NCBI RefSeq assembly: GCF_027923405.1
Contig: NZ_BQYI01000001.1
Coordinates: forward strand, 4,132,501-4,196,500
Reading direction: 5' to 3'
Source: Paenibacillus sp. YYML68
GTDB lineage: Bacteria > Bacillota > Bacilli > Paenibacillales > NBRC-103111
Length of the DNA stretch: 64,000 nucleotides
Under the pieces are notes generated by a model. That model worked only from the letters and a program-made list of their open reading frames with translations. It was not told the DNA's origin and did no database searches. This document shows positions 1-8,893 of the stretch, piece by piece (position 1 is the stretch's first letter; the number at the start of each line of letters is the position of its first letter). A program made the translations under genes and the position numbers.

Positions 1-244
1 TGGCGATCAGCCCCGCTACCGCTGCACCTAGCAGGAACAGGAGAATGGACTTCGAGCCGGTCAGCATGAAGGCGATGCATACACCAGGCAGCGCGGCATG
101 CGCCAGCGCGTCGCCCATCAAGCTCTGCTTACGCAAATAAGCGAAGCTGCCGAGCACTCCGCTGCTAAGACCGAGCAGCATACTGCCGAGCAATATCCAT
201 CGGGCATTCGGGTCCTGAAGCACATACAGCAAATAGTTCAACAT
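1..244 (-). CDS. Metal ABC transporter permease, partial (MntC/ZnuB family)
   Basis: This is the N-terminal 81 residues of an integral-membrane permease; the gene runs off the left edge. The protein begins MLNYLLYVLQDP and shows the ABC-3 family pattern: a first membrane helix, then the segment QSLMGDALAHAALPG, which is characteristic of manganese/zinc/iron permeases, then a second helix. A GAGGTG ribosome-binding site lies 7 bases before the ATG, and it overlaps the stop codon of the upstream ATPase gene, so the two are translationally close and surely one operon. It would form the membrane channel for the ATPase encoded at 250-1029. A partner binding protein or second permease may lie beyond the edge. 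The choice of manganese over zinc rests on the operator upstream of the operon. Confidence 0.88.
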   Translation of the reverse strand, partial: MLNYLLYVLQDPNARWILLGSMLLGLSSGVLGSFAYLRKQSLMGDALAHAALPGVCIAFMLTGSKSILLFLLGAAVAGLIA

Positions 245-249
245 CCCGA

Positions 250-1029
250 TCACCTCGATTGTATGATGACGGAATCATCGTTCTTCTCGAGCATCGCCAG
301 TCTGCCGCCATAGGTGCGCTGCAGATGGTCAGGCGTGAACCATTCCTCTGTCGGTCCGATGCCCATCAGCTCAACGTTGAGCAGCATGATCCAGTCGAAA
401 TATTCCTTAACCGTAGCGAGGTCGTGATGCACGACCAGCACCGTCTTCCCTTGCTTCTTCAGCTCGTTCAGCAGCGTAATGATCGCCTTCTCGGTCGCCG
501 CATCGACACCGACGAAGGGCTCATCCATGAAATACAGCTGCGCATCCTGCGCAAGCGCTCTGGCGAGAAATACGCGTTGCTGCTGTCCTCCGGACAGCTG
601 GCTAATTTGCCGCCCTGCATAGTCGGCCATGCCGACCTTGGACAGACAATCCATTGCGATGTCCCGTTCCTTCGCCCCCGGACGCTTGAACCAGCCAAGA
701 TGTCCGTAACGGCCCATCATGACGACGTCTAGCGCATTCGTCGGGAAGTCCCAGTCTACCGATTCGCGCTGCGGCACGTAGCCGATCAGCTTGCGCTGCT
801 GATGGCATGGCTTGCCGTAGACCGACACTTCACCAGTTACTTTAGGGATCAGCCCGAGAGCCGCTTTAATGAGTGTAGATTTACCTGCACCATTCGGCCC
901 GACAATACCGATGAGCTTGCCCTCGGGGACGGACAGCGTAATGTCCCGCAGCACCGGCTTCTTTTGGTAAGCAACAGTCAAGCCCTCAATGACGAGCGGA
1001 GAGTTGCTTTCTGCTTTCTTTGGCAGCAT
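250..1029 (-). CDS. mntB: Manganese/zinc-type ABC transporter ATP-binding protein (MntB-like)
   Basis: This 259-residue protein is the ATPase that would power metal uptake through the adjacent permease. Walker A is GPNGAGKST near residue 44, the ABC signature LSGGQQQR is near 145, and Walker B YFMDEPFVGVD is near 165; the H-loop is LVVHHDL near 200. The ARALAQDAQ and GRYGHLGWF segments fit the ZnuC/MntB group. It is the first gene of its operon, unlike Bacillus subtilis mntABCD where the binding protein comes first. A roughly 190-base leader separates it from a promoter with an MntR-like box, which is why I favour manganese. Zinc (ZnuC) is the main alternative. Confidence 0.88.
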   Translation of the reverse strand: MLPKKAESNSPLVIEGLTVAYQKKPVLRDITLSVPEGKLIGIVGPNGAGKSTLIKAALGLIPKVTGEVSVYGKPCHQQRKLIGYVPQRESVDWDFPTNALDVVMMGRYGHLGWFKRPGAKERDIAMDCLSKVGMADYAGRQISQLSGGQQQRVFLARALAQDAQLYFMDEPFVGVDAATEKAIITLLNELKKQGKTVLVVHHDLATVKEYFDWIMLLNVELMGIGPTEEWFTPDHLQRTYGGRLAMLEKNDDSVIIQSR

Positions 1030-1226
1030 GACGTCTCACTCCTTTGTGACGGTTCCGATCGATGTCTAGATATGAATGTATATGTTTCTTGTGGGCAGCT
1101 GGGCTGTTGGCCGATGCCCATTATCGTTCTATCGTATTACAAAACCATGTTTATGGTGCGTGAAAGTTGTCTCAGACCTGCTTTTTTGTTCCAGACAACA
1201 TTTCTTGCGCGTCCGACTATGTTTTT

Positions 1227-1256
1227 ATAATACACAATAATGTTTCCTTAATGCAA
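1227..1256 (-). promoter_or_regulatory. Sigma-A promoter with MntR-like box for the metal ABC operon
   Basis: On the minus strand TTGCAT (1251-1256) and TATTAT (1227-1232) are spaced by 18 bases. The segment TTGCATTAAGGAAAC (1242-1256) covers the -35 hexamer and closely resembles the B. subtilis mntABCD operator, whose core as I recall is TTTGCCTTAAGGAAAC. A Mn-loaded MntR bound here would block the promoter. The box is inferred by eye from the known consensus. Confidence 0.65.
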
Positions 1257-1312
1257 CAATTATTTTCTAGCGTTCTAATGACTAGTAGTATGGGCGCCAG
1301 CCGCATGAAGAA

Positions 1313-1352
1313 GAGCCTCTGCACCACACACACGCGTGGACTTCAGAGGCTT
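1313..1352 (-). terminator. Hairpin downstream of the aldehyde dehydrogenase gene
   Basis: GCCTCTG (1315-1321) and CAGAGGC (1344-1350) form a 7-bp stem in the gap between the convergent-looking ends of the ABC operon promoter and the aldehyde dehydrogenase. The T content after the stem on the minus strand is modest (CTCTTCTTC), so it is a weak intrinsic terminator candidate. Confidence 0.4.
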
Positions 1353-1402
1353 CAGACCATATAGCCTGTTTGCAGGAGACGAGGTCAGAGAGAACGCTTC
1401 GA

Positions 1403-2779
1403 TTATTTGAAAAATCGCTTCATCCAACGCATCGAATGCTTCATCGTACCGTATCGGAACGGAAGGTCGAAGGCGGTCGTTTGCTTCAGCACGCTCTTCG
1501 TATGGGAGAATGCCTTGAAGCTGTAACAGCCATGGTAGGCGCCAACCCCGCTTGCCCCTACTCCGCCGAAAGGCAGGTACGGCGAGCTGAGATGCATAAT
1601 CGTATCATTGATGCAGCCGCCGCCGAACGAGATCGAGTCAAGCAGACGCTGCTGCACCTCGCGACTTTCGGAGAACACATACATCGCAAGCGGCTTAGGT
1701 CGAGCCACGATCGGCGCAATCACTTCGTTCAGCGACTCATAGGACATCAACGGCAAGATCGGACCGAATATTTCGTCCTCCATAATCTTGCTATCCCACT
1801 GAATATCCGCGAGCACTGTCGGCTCTATAAGCCGTCGCTCCTCGTCCACTCGACCGCCTATAAGCGGAGTCGCTCCTTCAAGCAGCCGGGTCAATCGGTT
1901 GAAGTGTCTTTCATTGACGATCGAGGTATAGCGGGCGCGATCCTGCAGAACGTCACCGTACAGCTCCTCGATGCTTGCGCGCATCGCTTGAACGAACGCC
2001 TCCCTCACGCTGTCGTGAACGAGCACGTAATCCGGCGCGACGCAGGTTTGACCCGCGTTCATAAACTTACCCCACACGATCCGCTTGGCAGCAAGCTCGA
2101 TCTGGGCATCTGCATGCACGATGGTCGGACTCTTGCCTCCCAGCTCGAGCACAACTGGCGTGAGCTGCCTCGCCGCTGCTGCCGCGACGATCTTGCCGAC
2201 CGCCGTGCTGCCGGTAAAGAAGATGAAGTCGAAGGGCTGCTCCAGCAGCTCCGTGCTCACTTCTACTCCACCTTCGACGACAGCTACTTCATCCTCGGCG
2301 AACGTATCCTTGCATAGCCTCGCAAGCAGCGCTGACGTATGCGGGGTTAACTCTGATGGCTTAAGCACTGCGCAATTACCGGCAGCCAAAGCGCCAACAA
2401 GCGGAGACAAGGCTAGCTGCAGGGGATAGTTCCACGGAGCTATAATGAGCGTTACGCCATACGGCTCATACATCATGGAGCTGCTGGAGCCCAGCAGCAG
2501 AGGTGTCGTCGGCACTCGTTCCGGCTTCGCCCAGCGAGGCAGATGCTTGATCGCGTGCCTGATTTCGGTCAGAAGCACGCCAATCTCGGTCATGTACGTG
2601 TCATGGGCTGGCTTGTAGAAGTCGCGGCTGATTGCCTCCATAATATCGGGCTCCGCCTGCTGCAGACAGCTGTACAGCTTGCGAAGCTGCTCCTGACGAT
2701 ACGCGATACTGCGGGTTCGACCGGAGTTGAAGGCGGCCCGCTGTTTTTCGATTATGGAGACGACACGATCGGACTGCAT
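1403..2779 (-). CDS. NAD(P)-dependent aldehyde dehydrogenase (YwdH-like)
   Basis: The 458-residue product is a class 3-like aldehyde dehydrogenase that oxidises aldehydes to acids in the cytosol. The general-base glutamate is in ELGGKSP (about residue 212) and the catalytic cysteine in NAGQTC (about 246), the spacing expected of this class. The C-terminus has LPFGGVGASGVGAYHG and ends in a basic amphipathic stretch similar to fatty-aldehyde dehydrogenases such as YwdH. I chose the ATG at 2779 because AGGAG lies about 9 bases upstream; an in-frame extension of 16 residues has no ribosome-binding site. The substrate cannot be read from sequence. It stands alone between two divergent regulatory gaps. 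Confidence 0.9.
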   Translation of the reverse strand: MQSDRVVSIIEKQRAAFNSGRTRSIAYRQEQLRKLYSCLQQAEPDIMEAISRDFYKPAHDTYMTEIGVLLTEIRHAIKHLPRWAKPERVPTTPLLLGSSSSMMYEPYGVTLIIAPWNYPLQLALSPLVGALAAGNCAVLKPSELTPHTSALLARLCKDTFAEDEVAVVEGGVEVSTELLEQPFDFIFFTGSTAVGKIVAAAAARQLTPVVLELGGKSPTIVHADAQIELAAKRIVWGKFMNAGQTCVAPDYVLVHDSVREAFVQAMRASIEELYGDVLQDRARYTSIVNERHFNRLTRLLEGATPLIGGRVDEERRLIEPTVLADIQWDSKIMEDEIFGPILPLMSYESLNEVIAPIVARPKPLAMYVFSESREVQQRLLDSISFGGGCINDTIMHLSSPYLPFGGVGASGVGAYHGCYSFKAFSHTKSVLKQTTAFDLPFRYGTMKHSMRWMKRFFK

Positions 2780-2854
2780 GTAGGAGAAGCTCCTCTCATT
2801 GAGTGTGCACTCATCTTCTAGCATCATAGTCGATTCCCGGCCAGCTCTACGCTG

Positions 2855-4438
2855 CTACCACTTACCAGCTCCAACTGAATCGGCGTATTCCGATAATACC
2901 TGTACGCAATTTCTCCCCTTCCTCTTGGCGGCGTAGAGCGCTTGGTCCGCCTTCCGGATGAGCTGCTCCATCGTCATCCAACGAGCCCCGTCAGTGAGAT
3001 CTGCATGGGCCACGCCGAAGCTGGATGTGAATCGCACCTCTTGATCGTGGTACGTAAGCGGTCTCCCCGCTATTGCATTGCGTATACGTTCAGCGAGCTC
3101 ATAAGCATCTTCTTCAGACGTATCGGGTAAAAAAACGATAAACTCGTCGCCGCCATATCGTCCGGCAAGATGCTCCGGCCTGATGACAGCCCTGACCGTG
3201 TCAGCGGCATGAATGAGCGCAAGGTCACCCGCTCCATGTCCGTATGTATCGTTCACCTTCTTGAAGTGATCGATGTCGAACATAATGACGCATACTTGCC
3301 GCAAGCTGCGCGCATCGTCTGCCAATTGTTCATCCGACCTCTGAAGCAAGGTCGTCTTATTCAGCAGCTCGGTTAGCCGGTCTGTGCTCGCGAGCTGAAG
3401 CAGCTTATGCTCCATGCGAACACGTTCCGTAATATTGACGAACGTCATAATTTTGCCAACCTGCAGCCCGTTCCGATTGCGTACTGGAGAGAACTGCAGC
3501 CGATAATAAACGACCGTGCCCGCTGCCGTCCATTCGAAGTCACAGTCCCGTGCCTGCTTCACCAGCTCAAACAGCCTCTCGTCATCCTTAAGCAGCTCGT
3601 AGATCGGCTTGCCGATCGATCTAGAGCATAATTTCGGGATAACCTTCAGCATTGCGTTATTATAATCAATGATCAGATCGTTCTCATTGGTCACGATAAC
3701 TCCTTCGTTCATACTCTCGAATACGATGTCACGGGCAATGGGAGCGACGTTGAACATCTGGTATCTGAATAGAGCAATACAGTGGAACACGAAGCCAACG
3801 CTTAAATATACCGGAAACAAATCGATGCCGAACGGGCTCTTGCCGCCTACATAGATAAGGCTCGCGATGACCGGAACGATCATACCGATTACCATTGTCA
3901 TAATTTGCAGTCGAAACCGCAGCTTAACCTTCCTGGCATGCCACAGCAATATCGCAACACCAGCCACAAGACAGCCGTAGGAGAATAGACTGTACGCCGC
4001 AAATAAGGGGCCGTGCTCCAGCTGTAGCACCGGGAACGGTACGTCCGGTCGCAGCTGCATCGACTTGTAGTACAGGTGATGATACGGATTGGTCGCCTGC
4101 AGCGCAATCGTAACGATCGGTGACAAGTAGAGGAGCCTGTATACCCAGCGCTTCAGCTTAAACTGCACATAATCACAGCACATGAGTAATGTAAAAACGG
4201 AGATGAACGGTAGCGGAATATATTCCACCTGCAGCCAGAACGTCATCTGCTCCAAGGTCGAGCTGCTCAGCTCACCTAAGTACGCCATGCTGAATAGAGC
4301 CGCGGCCAACGTCGCCAGACGATAATATTTGCCGCCGGGCACATCCTTCAATCGGAAGAACGCATAGATACATAAGCCTAGACTTAGCGAGCTGCCGATT
4401 ATAAGCATGACGATATACATCCATAACTGCTGAGGCAT
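2855..4438 (-). CDS. Membrane-bound diguanylate cyclase (7TM sensor, PAS, GGDEF)
   Basis: The 527-residue protein probably makes cyclic di-GMP in response to a membrane or cytosolic signal. The first ~220 residues contain about seven hydrophobic helices resembling the 7TM region found in front of histidine kinases and cyclases. A PAS domain follows (about 230-340, with VTNENDLIIDYNNAML), then a GGDEF domain with an intact RYGGDEFIVFLP active-site loop near residue 445. The inhibitory I-site is degenerate: the expected RxxD five residues before GGDEF reads RPEH, so product feedback may be lost. ATG 4438 has GGAG 9 bases upstream; an upstream GTG has none. No phosphodiesterase domain is attached. 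Confidence 0.88.
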   Translation of the reverse strand: MPQQLWMYIVMLIIGSSLSLGLCIYAFFRLKDVPGGKYYRLATLAAALFSMAYLGELSSSTLEQMTFWLQVEYIPLPFISVFTLLMCCDYVQFKLKRWVYRLLYLSPIVTIALQATNPYHHLYYKSMQLRPDVPFPVLQLEHGPLFAAYSLFSYGCLVAGVAILLWHARKVKLRFRLQIMTMVIGMIVPVIASLIYVGGKSPFGIDLFPVYLSVGFVFHCIALFRYQMFNVAPIARDIVFESMNEGVIVTNENDLIIDYNNAMLKVIPKLCSRSIGKPIYELLKDDERLFELVKQARDCDFEWTAAGTVVYYRLQFSPVRNRNGLQVGKIMTFVNITERVRMEHKLLQLASTDRLTELLNKTTLLQRSDEQLADDARSLRQVCVIMFDIDHFKKVNDTYGHGAGDLALIHAADTVRAVIRPEHLAGRYGGDEFIVFLPDTSEEDAYELAERIRNAIAGRPLTYHDQEVRFTSSFGVAHADLTDGARWMTMEQLIRKADQALYAAKRKGRNCVQVLSEYADSVGAGKW

Positions 4439-4561
4439 TATCACCAGCTCCAATAGCACATTCGAATTATTTTCTTCATATTACCACATTTTTCACCATT
4501 TATGATTGCTTAACAATTTCTAAACATTTGCCCGAATTCAGTCCCCACACCCGTGTCATAA

Positions 4562-4602
4562 CAAAAAGACGGACGAGCTTCTTCATAGATGAAGCGCGTC
4601 CG
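4562..4602 (-). terminator. Rho-independent terminator after the PBP gene
   Basis: On the minus strand a stem built from GGACG/GCTTC arms with a 9-base loop is followed by GTCTTTTTG. It sits about 35 bases past the stop of the penicillin-binding protein gene. Confidence 0.85.
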
Positions 4603-4635
4603 CCCTGCGGAGGCTGTATTCCGTTATGACTGAGC

Positions 4636-6753
4636 TTATTGTGTCGTCGAAGCAGGCGGAACAGGCGGCGTCTGTGTCCTTGCTTGCGCGGCATTGTCCG
4701 CTGCCGGTGCAGCTGGTTGCTTTTTCGGCACGCCGTCGAGCCCATAGTAGTAGTCATACGCGTCAAAAATTTTGCGCGCGATCGGCGCCGCGCCGTACGC
4801 CCCGAAGCCGCCCTCAGGCACGACGACGGCGACCGCGAGCTTCGGCTTATCCATCGGCGCGAAGGCGATGAATACGGCGTTGTCGATCTCCTTGCCGCCG
4901 GCGACGCGCTGGGTCGACGTGCCGGTTTTGCGTGCGAGCGTGTAAGGGAAATTATCGAAGCCTTGAATGCCGACATGCTCCATCCCCTTGTATACCGAAT
5001 CCCAATATTCCTTCGGAAACTCGGTCTTGTCGAGCACGACCTTCTCGTTGAACGATTGGACTGGCTCGCCGTCATACGTCTCAATCTTATCGACGAGCAG
5101 CGGCTTCAGACGTTCCCCCCGAGAAGCGAGCGTCGCTGTATACTGAGCCAGCTGCAGCGTCGTATACTTCTCGTTCTGCCCCCACGAAGCGAACACCATG
5201 CGCTGTTGAATCGACTCCTTCGTGTTCGTCTTGTACTCGCTCAGGCCCTCATATTCCTTCGGCAGTCCGCTCTGGGTCGAGACCCCAAGACCGAACTTCG
5301 CCATGTACGAATCCCAGATGTCGACCGCCTTCTCGCCCTTGCGGCGGTGCAGCTCATGTCCGATCATCGCCGACATGAAGGTGTTCGACGAATATTGAAT
5401 CGCCTTCGATGCATTGATCGGTCCCCAGGCACGGCCGTCAGAGTTCGATAGCTTCGCATTGTTATCTTTGCCATAAGTGAATGAGCCTGTGTCGTTGTAC
5501 AGCGTATTGACGCCGAACAACCCTTCCTGCAGCCCAATCAGCACGGACAGTGGCTTGATAACGGAACCCATATAGACGATGGACGTAGGGTGATACTTCA
5601 TTTCGTCAGACGGATAGTTCGGATAGGCGGTCGTGATCGTACCGTTATTAATGAACGGCTGAATTTTTTGGAATTCTGCTGACGTCTTGAAGCCGGTCGC
5701 CCAGACGCTCGGATTGTAGTCCGGCATACTGGCCATTGCAACAACCTTCCCCGTTTCCACCTCGATGGCAACGGCATAGCCAGCTACAGCATTCTGGCCT
5801 TTACCTAAATACCGATCATTACGAACGGCCGGACTTTTGAGGTAAGCCAGGTGGTCCGTAATCGCCGTCTCGGTAATGCTTTGCACATTTTTATCAATCG
5901 TCAAGTACAGGTTGTGCCCCTTCACGGGCGGTGTAATCTCCACCTGACCGATAATCTTGTGAGCTGCATTAACCGGATACGACTTCGAGCCGTTCTTCCC
6001 CCGCAGCTCATCCTGGTACATCAGCTCGATACCGTCATAGCCGACGTACTCCTTATCAAGATATTCCTCTTCCTTGTCCTTCTCCCGGTACTTGGCGATG
6101 CCGCTCTTCGGATCGCGCGCCTGCGAGAACGGACGCATATAGCCGACCAGTTGCACGGCAACTGGCTTCTGCGGATCGTACGTACGGATGCTCTCCTCCG
6201 TAATCTCCAGCCATCTGAGCTCGTCGCGATGCTCGACCAGGTAAGCCATCTCTTCCTTCGTCAAGTCCGCCTTGATGCGCCGAGGTACCGAGTAGTAGCT
6301 TGGCCCGTGCTCGCTTTTGCTCGTATCCAGATTGTAGCCCACGTCCATCAGCTTCAATATCTCGGCGGGCTGCAGCGGTGTATCGTCCTTGCGTCCATGC
6401 TCGGCAAAGATGACAGACAGACGGTTCGCAAGCGCGATCACCTCCTCCATCGGCTGATTCTGCTCGATGCGGAAGTACAGCGATTGCGTTGAGGTCGTAT
6501 AAGCGATCGGCGCGCTCTGCCGGTCGAAGATGTTGCCCCGGATCGGCGGAATCGGTGTGTTCGCCTTGTTGATCTTATCCTTCTCCGCCTGCAGCTCCTT
6601 CCCTTCCACGAATTGCAGCATCGCAAGCCGGACGATCAGGACGGAGAATAGAAAAAACGTAAAGAAAAAAAATAAATTAATGCGCACCGTAAAATTACGG
6701 CGCTTGGAGGCTTCCCGCTTCGCCGGATCCTCCATCCCCATCGGCTGCTTCAT
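4636..6753 (-). CDS. Class B penicillin-binding protein (PBP2/PbpA-like transpeptidase)
   Basis: The 705-residue protein cross-links peptidoglycan on the outside of the membrane. After a cytosolic basic start there is one membrane anchor (about residues 25-45), a dimerisation domain, and a transpeptidase domain with the three active-site motifs: SVIK (SxxK, about residue 405), SSN (about 465) and KTG (about 609). The C-terminus ends in a Pro/Ala/Gln/Thr-rich tail of about 30 residues that is probably disordered. AGGAGAGG precedes the ATG. It resembles the elongation-type PBP2 family rather than division PBP3 because no PASTA repeats are present. The downstream gene in the strand order is none; a terminator follows directly. 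Confidence 0.92.
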   Translation of the reverse strand: MKQPMGMEDPAKREASKRRNFTVRINLFFFFTFFLFSVLIVRLAMLQFVEGKELQAEKDKINKANTPIPPIRGNIFDRQSAPIAYTTSTQSLYFRIEQNQPMEEVIALANRLSVIFAEHGRKDDTPLQPAEILKLMDVGYNLDTSKSEHGPSYYSVPRRIKADLTKEEMAYLVEHRDELRWLEITEESIRTYDPQKPVAVQLVGYMRPFSQARDPKSGIAKYREKDKEEEYLDKEYVGYDGIELMYQDELRGKNGSKSYPVNAAHKIIGQVEITPPVKGHNLYLTIDKNVQSITETAITDHLAYLKSPAVRNDRYLGKGQNAVAGYAVAIEVETGKVVAMASMPDYNPSVWATGFKTSAEFQKIQPFINNGTITTAYPNYPSDEMKYHPTSIVYMGSVIKPLSVLIGLQEGLFGVNTLYNDTGSFTYGKDNNAKLSNSDGRAWGPINASKAIQYSSNTFMSAMIGHELHRRKGEKAVDIWDSYMAKFGLGVSTQSGLPKEYEGLSEYKTNTKESIQQRMVFASWGQNEKYTTLQLAQYTATLASRGERLKPLLVDKIETYDGEPVQSFNEKVVLDKTEFPKEYWDSVYKGMEHVGIQGFDNFPYTLARKTGTSTQRVAGGKEIDNAVFIAFAPMDKPKLAVAVVVPEGGFGAYGAAPIARKIFDAYDYYYGLDGVPKKQPAAPAADNAAQARTQTPPVPPASTTQ

Positions 6754-6808
6754 TGCTTCCGGCCTCTCCTTTCCATTAGCTCATCACGATTCGCCCAGCC
6801 ACTAGCCT

Positions 6809-7534
6809 CTAAGGCTCGAGTAGCTCTCGCAGCGAGCGCATGCCCTCGCCTGTCTGGTAATCGTAGCGCATGATGCGGATCGCATCGATGCCTACCTGTC
6901 CCGGCGCCCATAGATCGTTGCGCTCATGATCGCCTACATACAGCACGTCCTCCGCCGACAGACCGCTCTGGTCAAGCGCTAGACGGAATATTGCCGGGTC
7001 CGGCTTCTCAAGTCCGACGACCGTCGATACTATAATGGGATCGAAATAGGACGCAATTCCCTTGTCCTCCAGGATCGACACCAGCGTCGGGGCAAAGTTG
7101 GATACGATCGCCAGTCGAAACCCTCGCGCAGCAAGCTCCGCCAGCACCGGCTTCACATCCTCGAACAGTGCATAGTGAGCAGGCGACGTGAACACATCGT
7201 ACAGCTCGTGACAGACGGCGTGAATGCGCTCCTCTGTCCAATTGTCCTGCCCCGTCACGTCCAGCTTGTTCAGCATGTAGCGGTAGATGTCCATCCAGAA
7301 GACGCGGTCCGACTCGGGAGAGCAGGCCGGGAACGACTCATCCAGCTGCTTGTTGTAATAGAACAGCTGGAACGCTTCCTGGAACAGCTCTCCGAGCGTC
7401 TCCTCGTTGCGATGCAGCGAGCGCTCAGCCAAAAACTTGTGCAAAATCATTCTAGCTTCCGGTATCGTGAGCAGCGTATCGCCCACATCAAAGAAAACGG
7501 CCTTATACGCCGTCAGCGGCTTCTTCAGCTTCAT
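6809..7534 (-). CDS. HAD-superfamily hydrolase
   Basis: The 241-residue cytosolic protein has the four haloacid-dehalogenase motifs: DVGDT near residue 16 (nucleophile and acid aspartates), VSNF near 145, the lysine in GLEKPDPAIF near 175, and GDHERND near 200. A helical cap domain lies between motifs 1 and 2, as in subfamily IA phosphatases. The substrate is unknown; phosphorylated sugars, nucleotides or phosphoglycolate are all possible. It lies 55 bases upstream of the PBP gene on the same strand, so they may be co-transcribed. Confidence 0.88.
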   Translation of the reverse strand: MKLKKPLTAYKAVFFDVGDTLLTIPEARMILHKFLAERSLHRNEETLGELFQEAFQLFYYNKQLDESFPACSPESDRVFWMDIYRYMLNKLDVTGQDNWTEERIHAVCHELYDVFTSPAHYALFEDVKPVLAELAARGFRLAIVSNFAPTLVSILEDKGIASYFDPIIVSTVVGLEKPDPAIFRLALDQSGLSAEDVLYVGDHERNDLWAPGQVGIDAIRIMRYDYQTGEGMRSLRELLEP

Positions 7535-7626
7535 AGCTTCTCCTTTGTACTTCAGCTCACCATCATTACGTTATGCAGAGTCTGTCTTCTTATCACTCTC
7601 TAGTGTAACATAATTGCCCCGCACAA

Positions 7627-7664
7627 GAAAAAAGTCGAAAACCGTATGCTACGGCGTTTCGACT
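7627..7664 (-). terminator. Rho-independent terminator after the transglutaminase-like gene
   Basis: The arms GTCGAAA and TTTCGAC with an inner CCGTA/TACGG stem form a strong hairpin beginning three bases past the stop codon, followed on the minus strand by TTTTTT. Confidence 0.9.
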
Positions 7665-7667
7665 GCC

Positions 7668-8846
7668 TCAATCTGGAATATGCGTCTCGTTGAAATTCGG
7701 CGGGTCAAACCAGTCTCCCCCACTCGACACCCAGGTCGAATCGAGAGGCGCCCAGCGCTGCTGCTCGGTGAGATACACCTCGTTCCAGGCGTGTGGGCCA
7801 TACCCACCCTTGCCGTCGTAGCCGAGCCCAGTGACAACCTTCACATCAAGTCCGATCGCGCGGGCCATGACCGCATACAGCCGCGAGTAATCGATACATA
7901 CGCCAAGCCTCGACTTGAACGTATCCTCCGGCGTCTGCTCCTTCCAGATTCGCTTCTCCTCGTACAGCTTGACCTTATCCCAGTCATACTGGACTCGTGT
8001 TCCGACCCAGGCGTACAAGAGCCGAGCCTTCTCCTCGTCATTGTTGCCCTTAGCTGTCACCTGCTTAGCCGCTTCCGCAATGTCCGGCGATATACGGGCG
8101 TCTAGCACCTCATACTTGCGCTGCAGTATATTCGTGAATTCCTGCTCCACCGCACGGGTGAACACCGGCAGCTTCTTCTCCAGAAAGTCGCCTGTAACCG
8201 GCTGAATCACCTTCTCGGCACCCTTCTGGTATAAGCTCGACTGCTGAATGTAGGCCGCCACCTGTGATTGCGGCAGCAGCGCCGTGACGATGAACAGCAC
8301 CGCGATGACGAGCAGTGCCCGACCGAGACCCGTTGCGACGCCGATGACGCCACCGGCCAAGCTGCTGAGCAGTGACGAGAAGAGACCTCGACCGCTTCGC
8401 GCTCCGGTCCGGTCAGGCAGCCGGTCATACGCCCAGCCATCCAGCAGCGGAGACAGCACCTGATAGACGAGTTGCTTCACGATCGTATAGGTCAGCATGA
8501 ACAGCACACTGTATCGCAGCAGGGAGAAATCTCGGAAGCTCGTCACGGCAGTCAGGTAGAGCTGCTTCCACCTGCCAGGGTCCTCCGTGGCATCAGACGG
8601 TATAGATAGATCCAGCGAGCCGAGCGCCTCCTGCACGAGCGGAGACAGCCAGCCCGTAAGCTGCCAGGCGGCGAACAGGCTGATTAAGGTCACCGCTCCT
8701 TCTACCACCATAAGAGCCAGCCGCTTAGCTGACGAGGAGGCTCCGCGTAGCAAGCCTTGCAAGATCGAAGCCGCGAAGACCAGTATGATTAATATCGTTA
8801 TGGCGTTCATGGCAAGCGCTGCGTCCAGCAGCTCCGTGCCGCTCAT
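7668..8846 (-). CDS. Membrane-anchored transglutaminase-like cysteine protease family protein
   Basis: The 392-residue protein has about four membrane segments in its first ~210 residues (CvpA-like in look), then a transglutaminase-core domain. The catalytic triad is readable: Cys in RLGVCIDYSRLYA (about residue 315), His in GPHAWNEV (about 353) and Asp in APLDSTW (about 370). Such domains usually act as proteases or peptide-modifying enzymes, here probably facing the outside. AAGGAGGT precedes the ATG. The gene at 8894-9328 lies 47 bases upstream on the same strand, and a strong terminator follows, so the two form a bicistronic unit. The substrate is unknown. Confidence 0.82.
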   Translation of the reverse strand: MSGTELLDAALAMNAITILIILVFAASILQGLLRGASSSAKRLALMVVEGAVTLISLFAAWQLTGWLSPLVQEALGSLDLSIPSDATEDPGRWKQLYLTAVTSFRDFSLLRYSVLFMLTYTIVKQLVYQVLSPLLDGWAYDRLPDRTGARSGRGLFSSLLSSLAGGVIGVATGLGRALLVIAVLFIVTALLPQSQVAAYIQQSSLYQKGAEKVIQPVTGDFLEKKLPVFTRAVEQEFTNILQRKYEVLDARISPDIAEAAKQVTAKGNNDEEKARLLYAWVGTRVQYDWDKVKLYEEKRIWKEQTPEDTFKSRLGVCIDYSRLYAVMARAIGLDVKVVTGLGYDGKGGYGPHAWNEVYLTEQQRWAPLDSTWVSSGGDWFDPPNFNETHIPD

Positions 8847-8893
8847 AAGCGAACCTCCTTACGGTGAGATGGAGCATCGATACGGGGCGCTCG

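Noticed and set aside
1370-2317. 315-codon plus-strand frame opposite the aldehyde dehydrogenase gene
   Set aside because: The minus-strand frame has catalytic Glu and Cys motifs; the plus frame is a shadow of GC-rich coding DNA.
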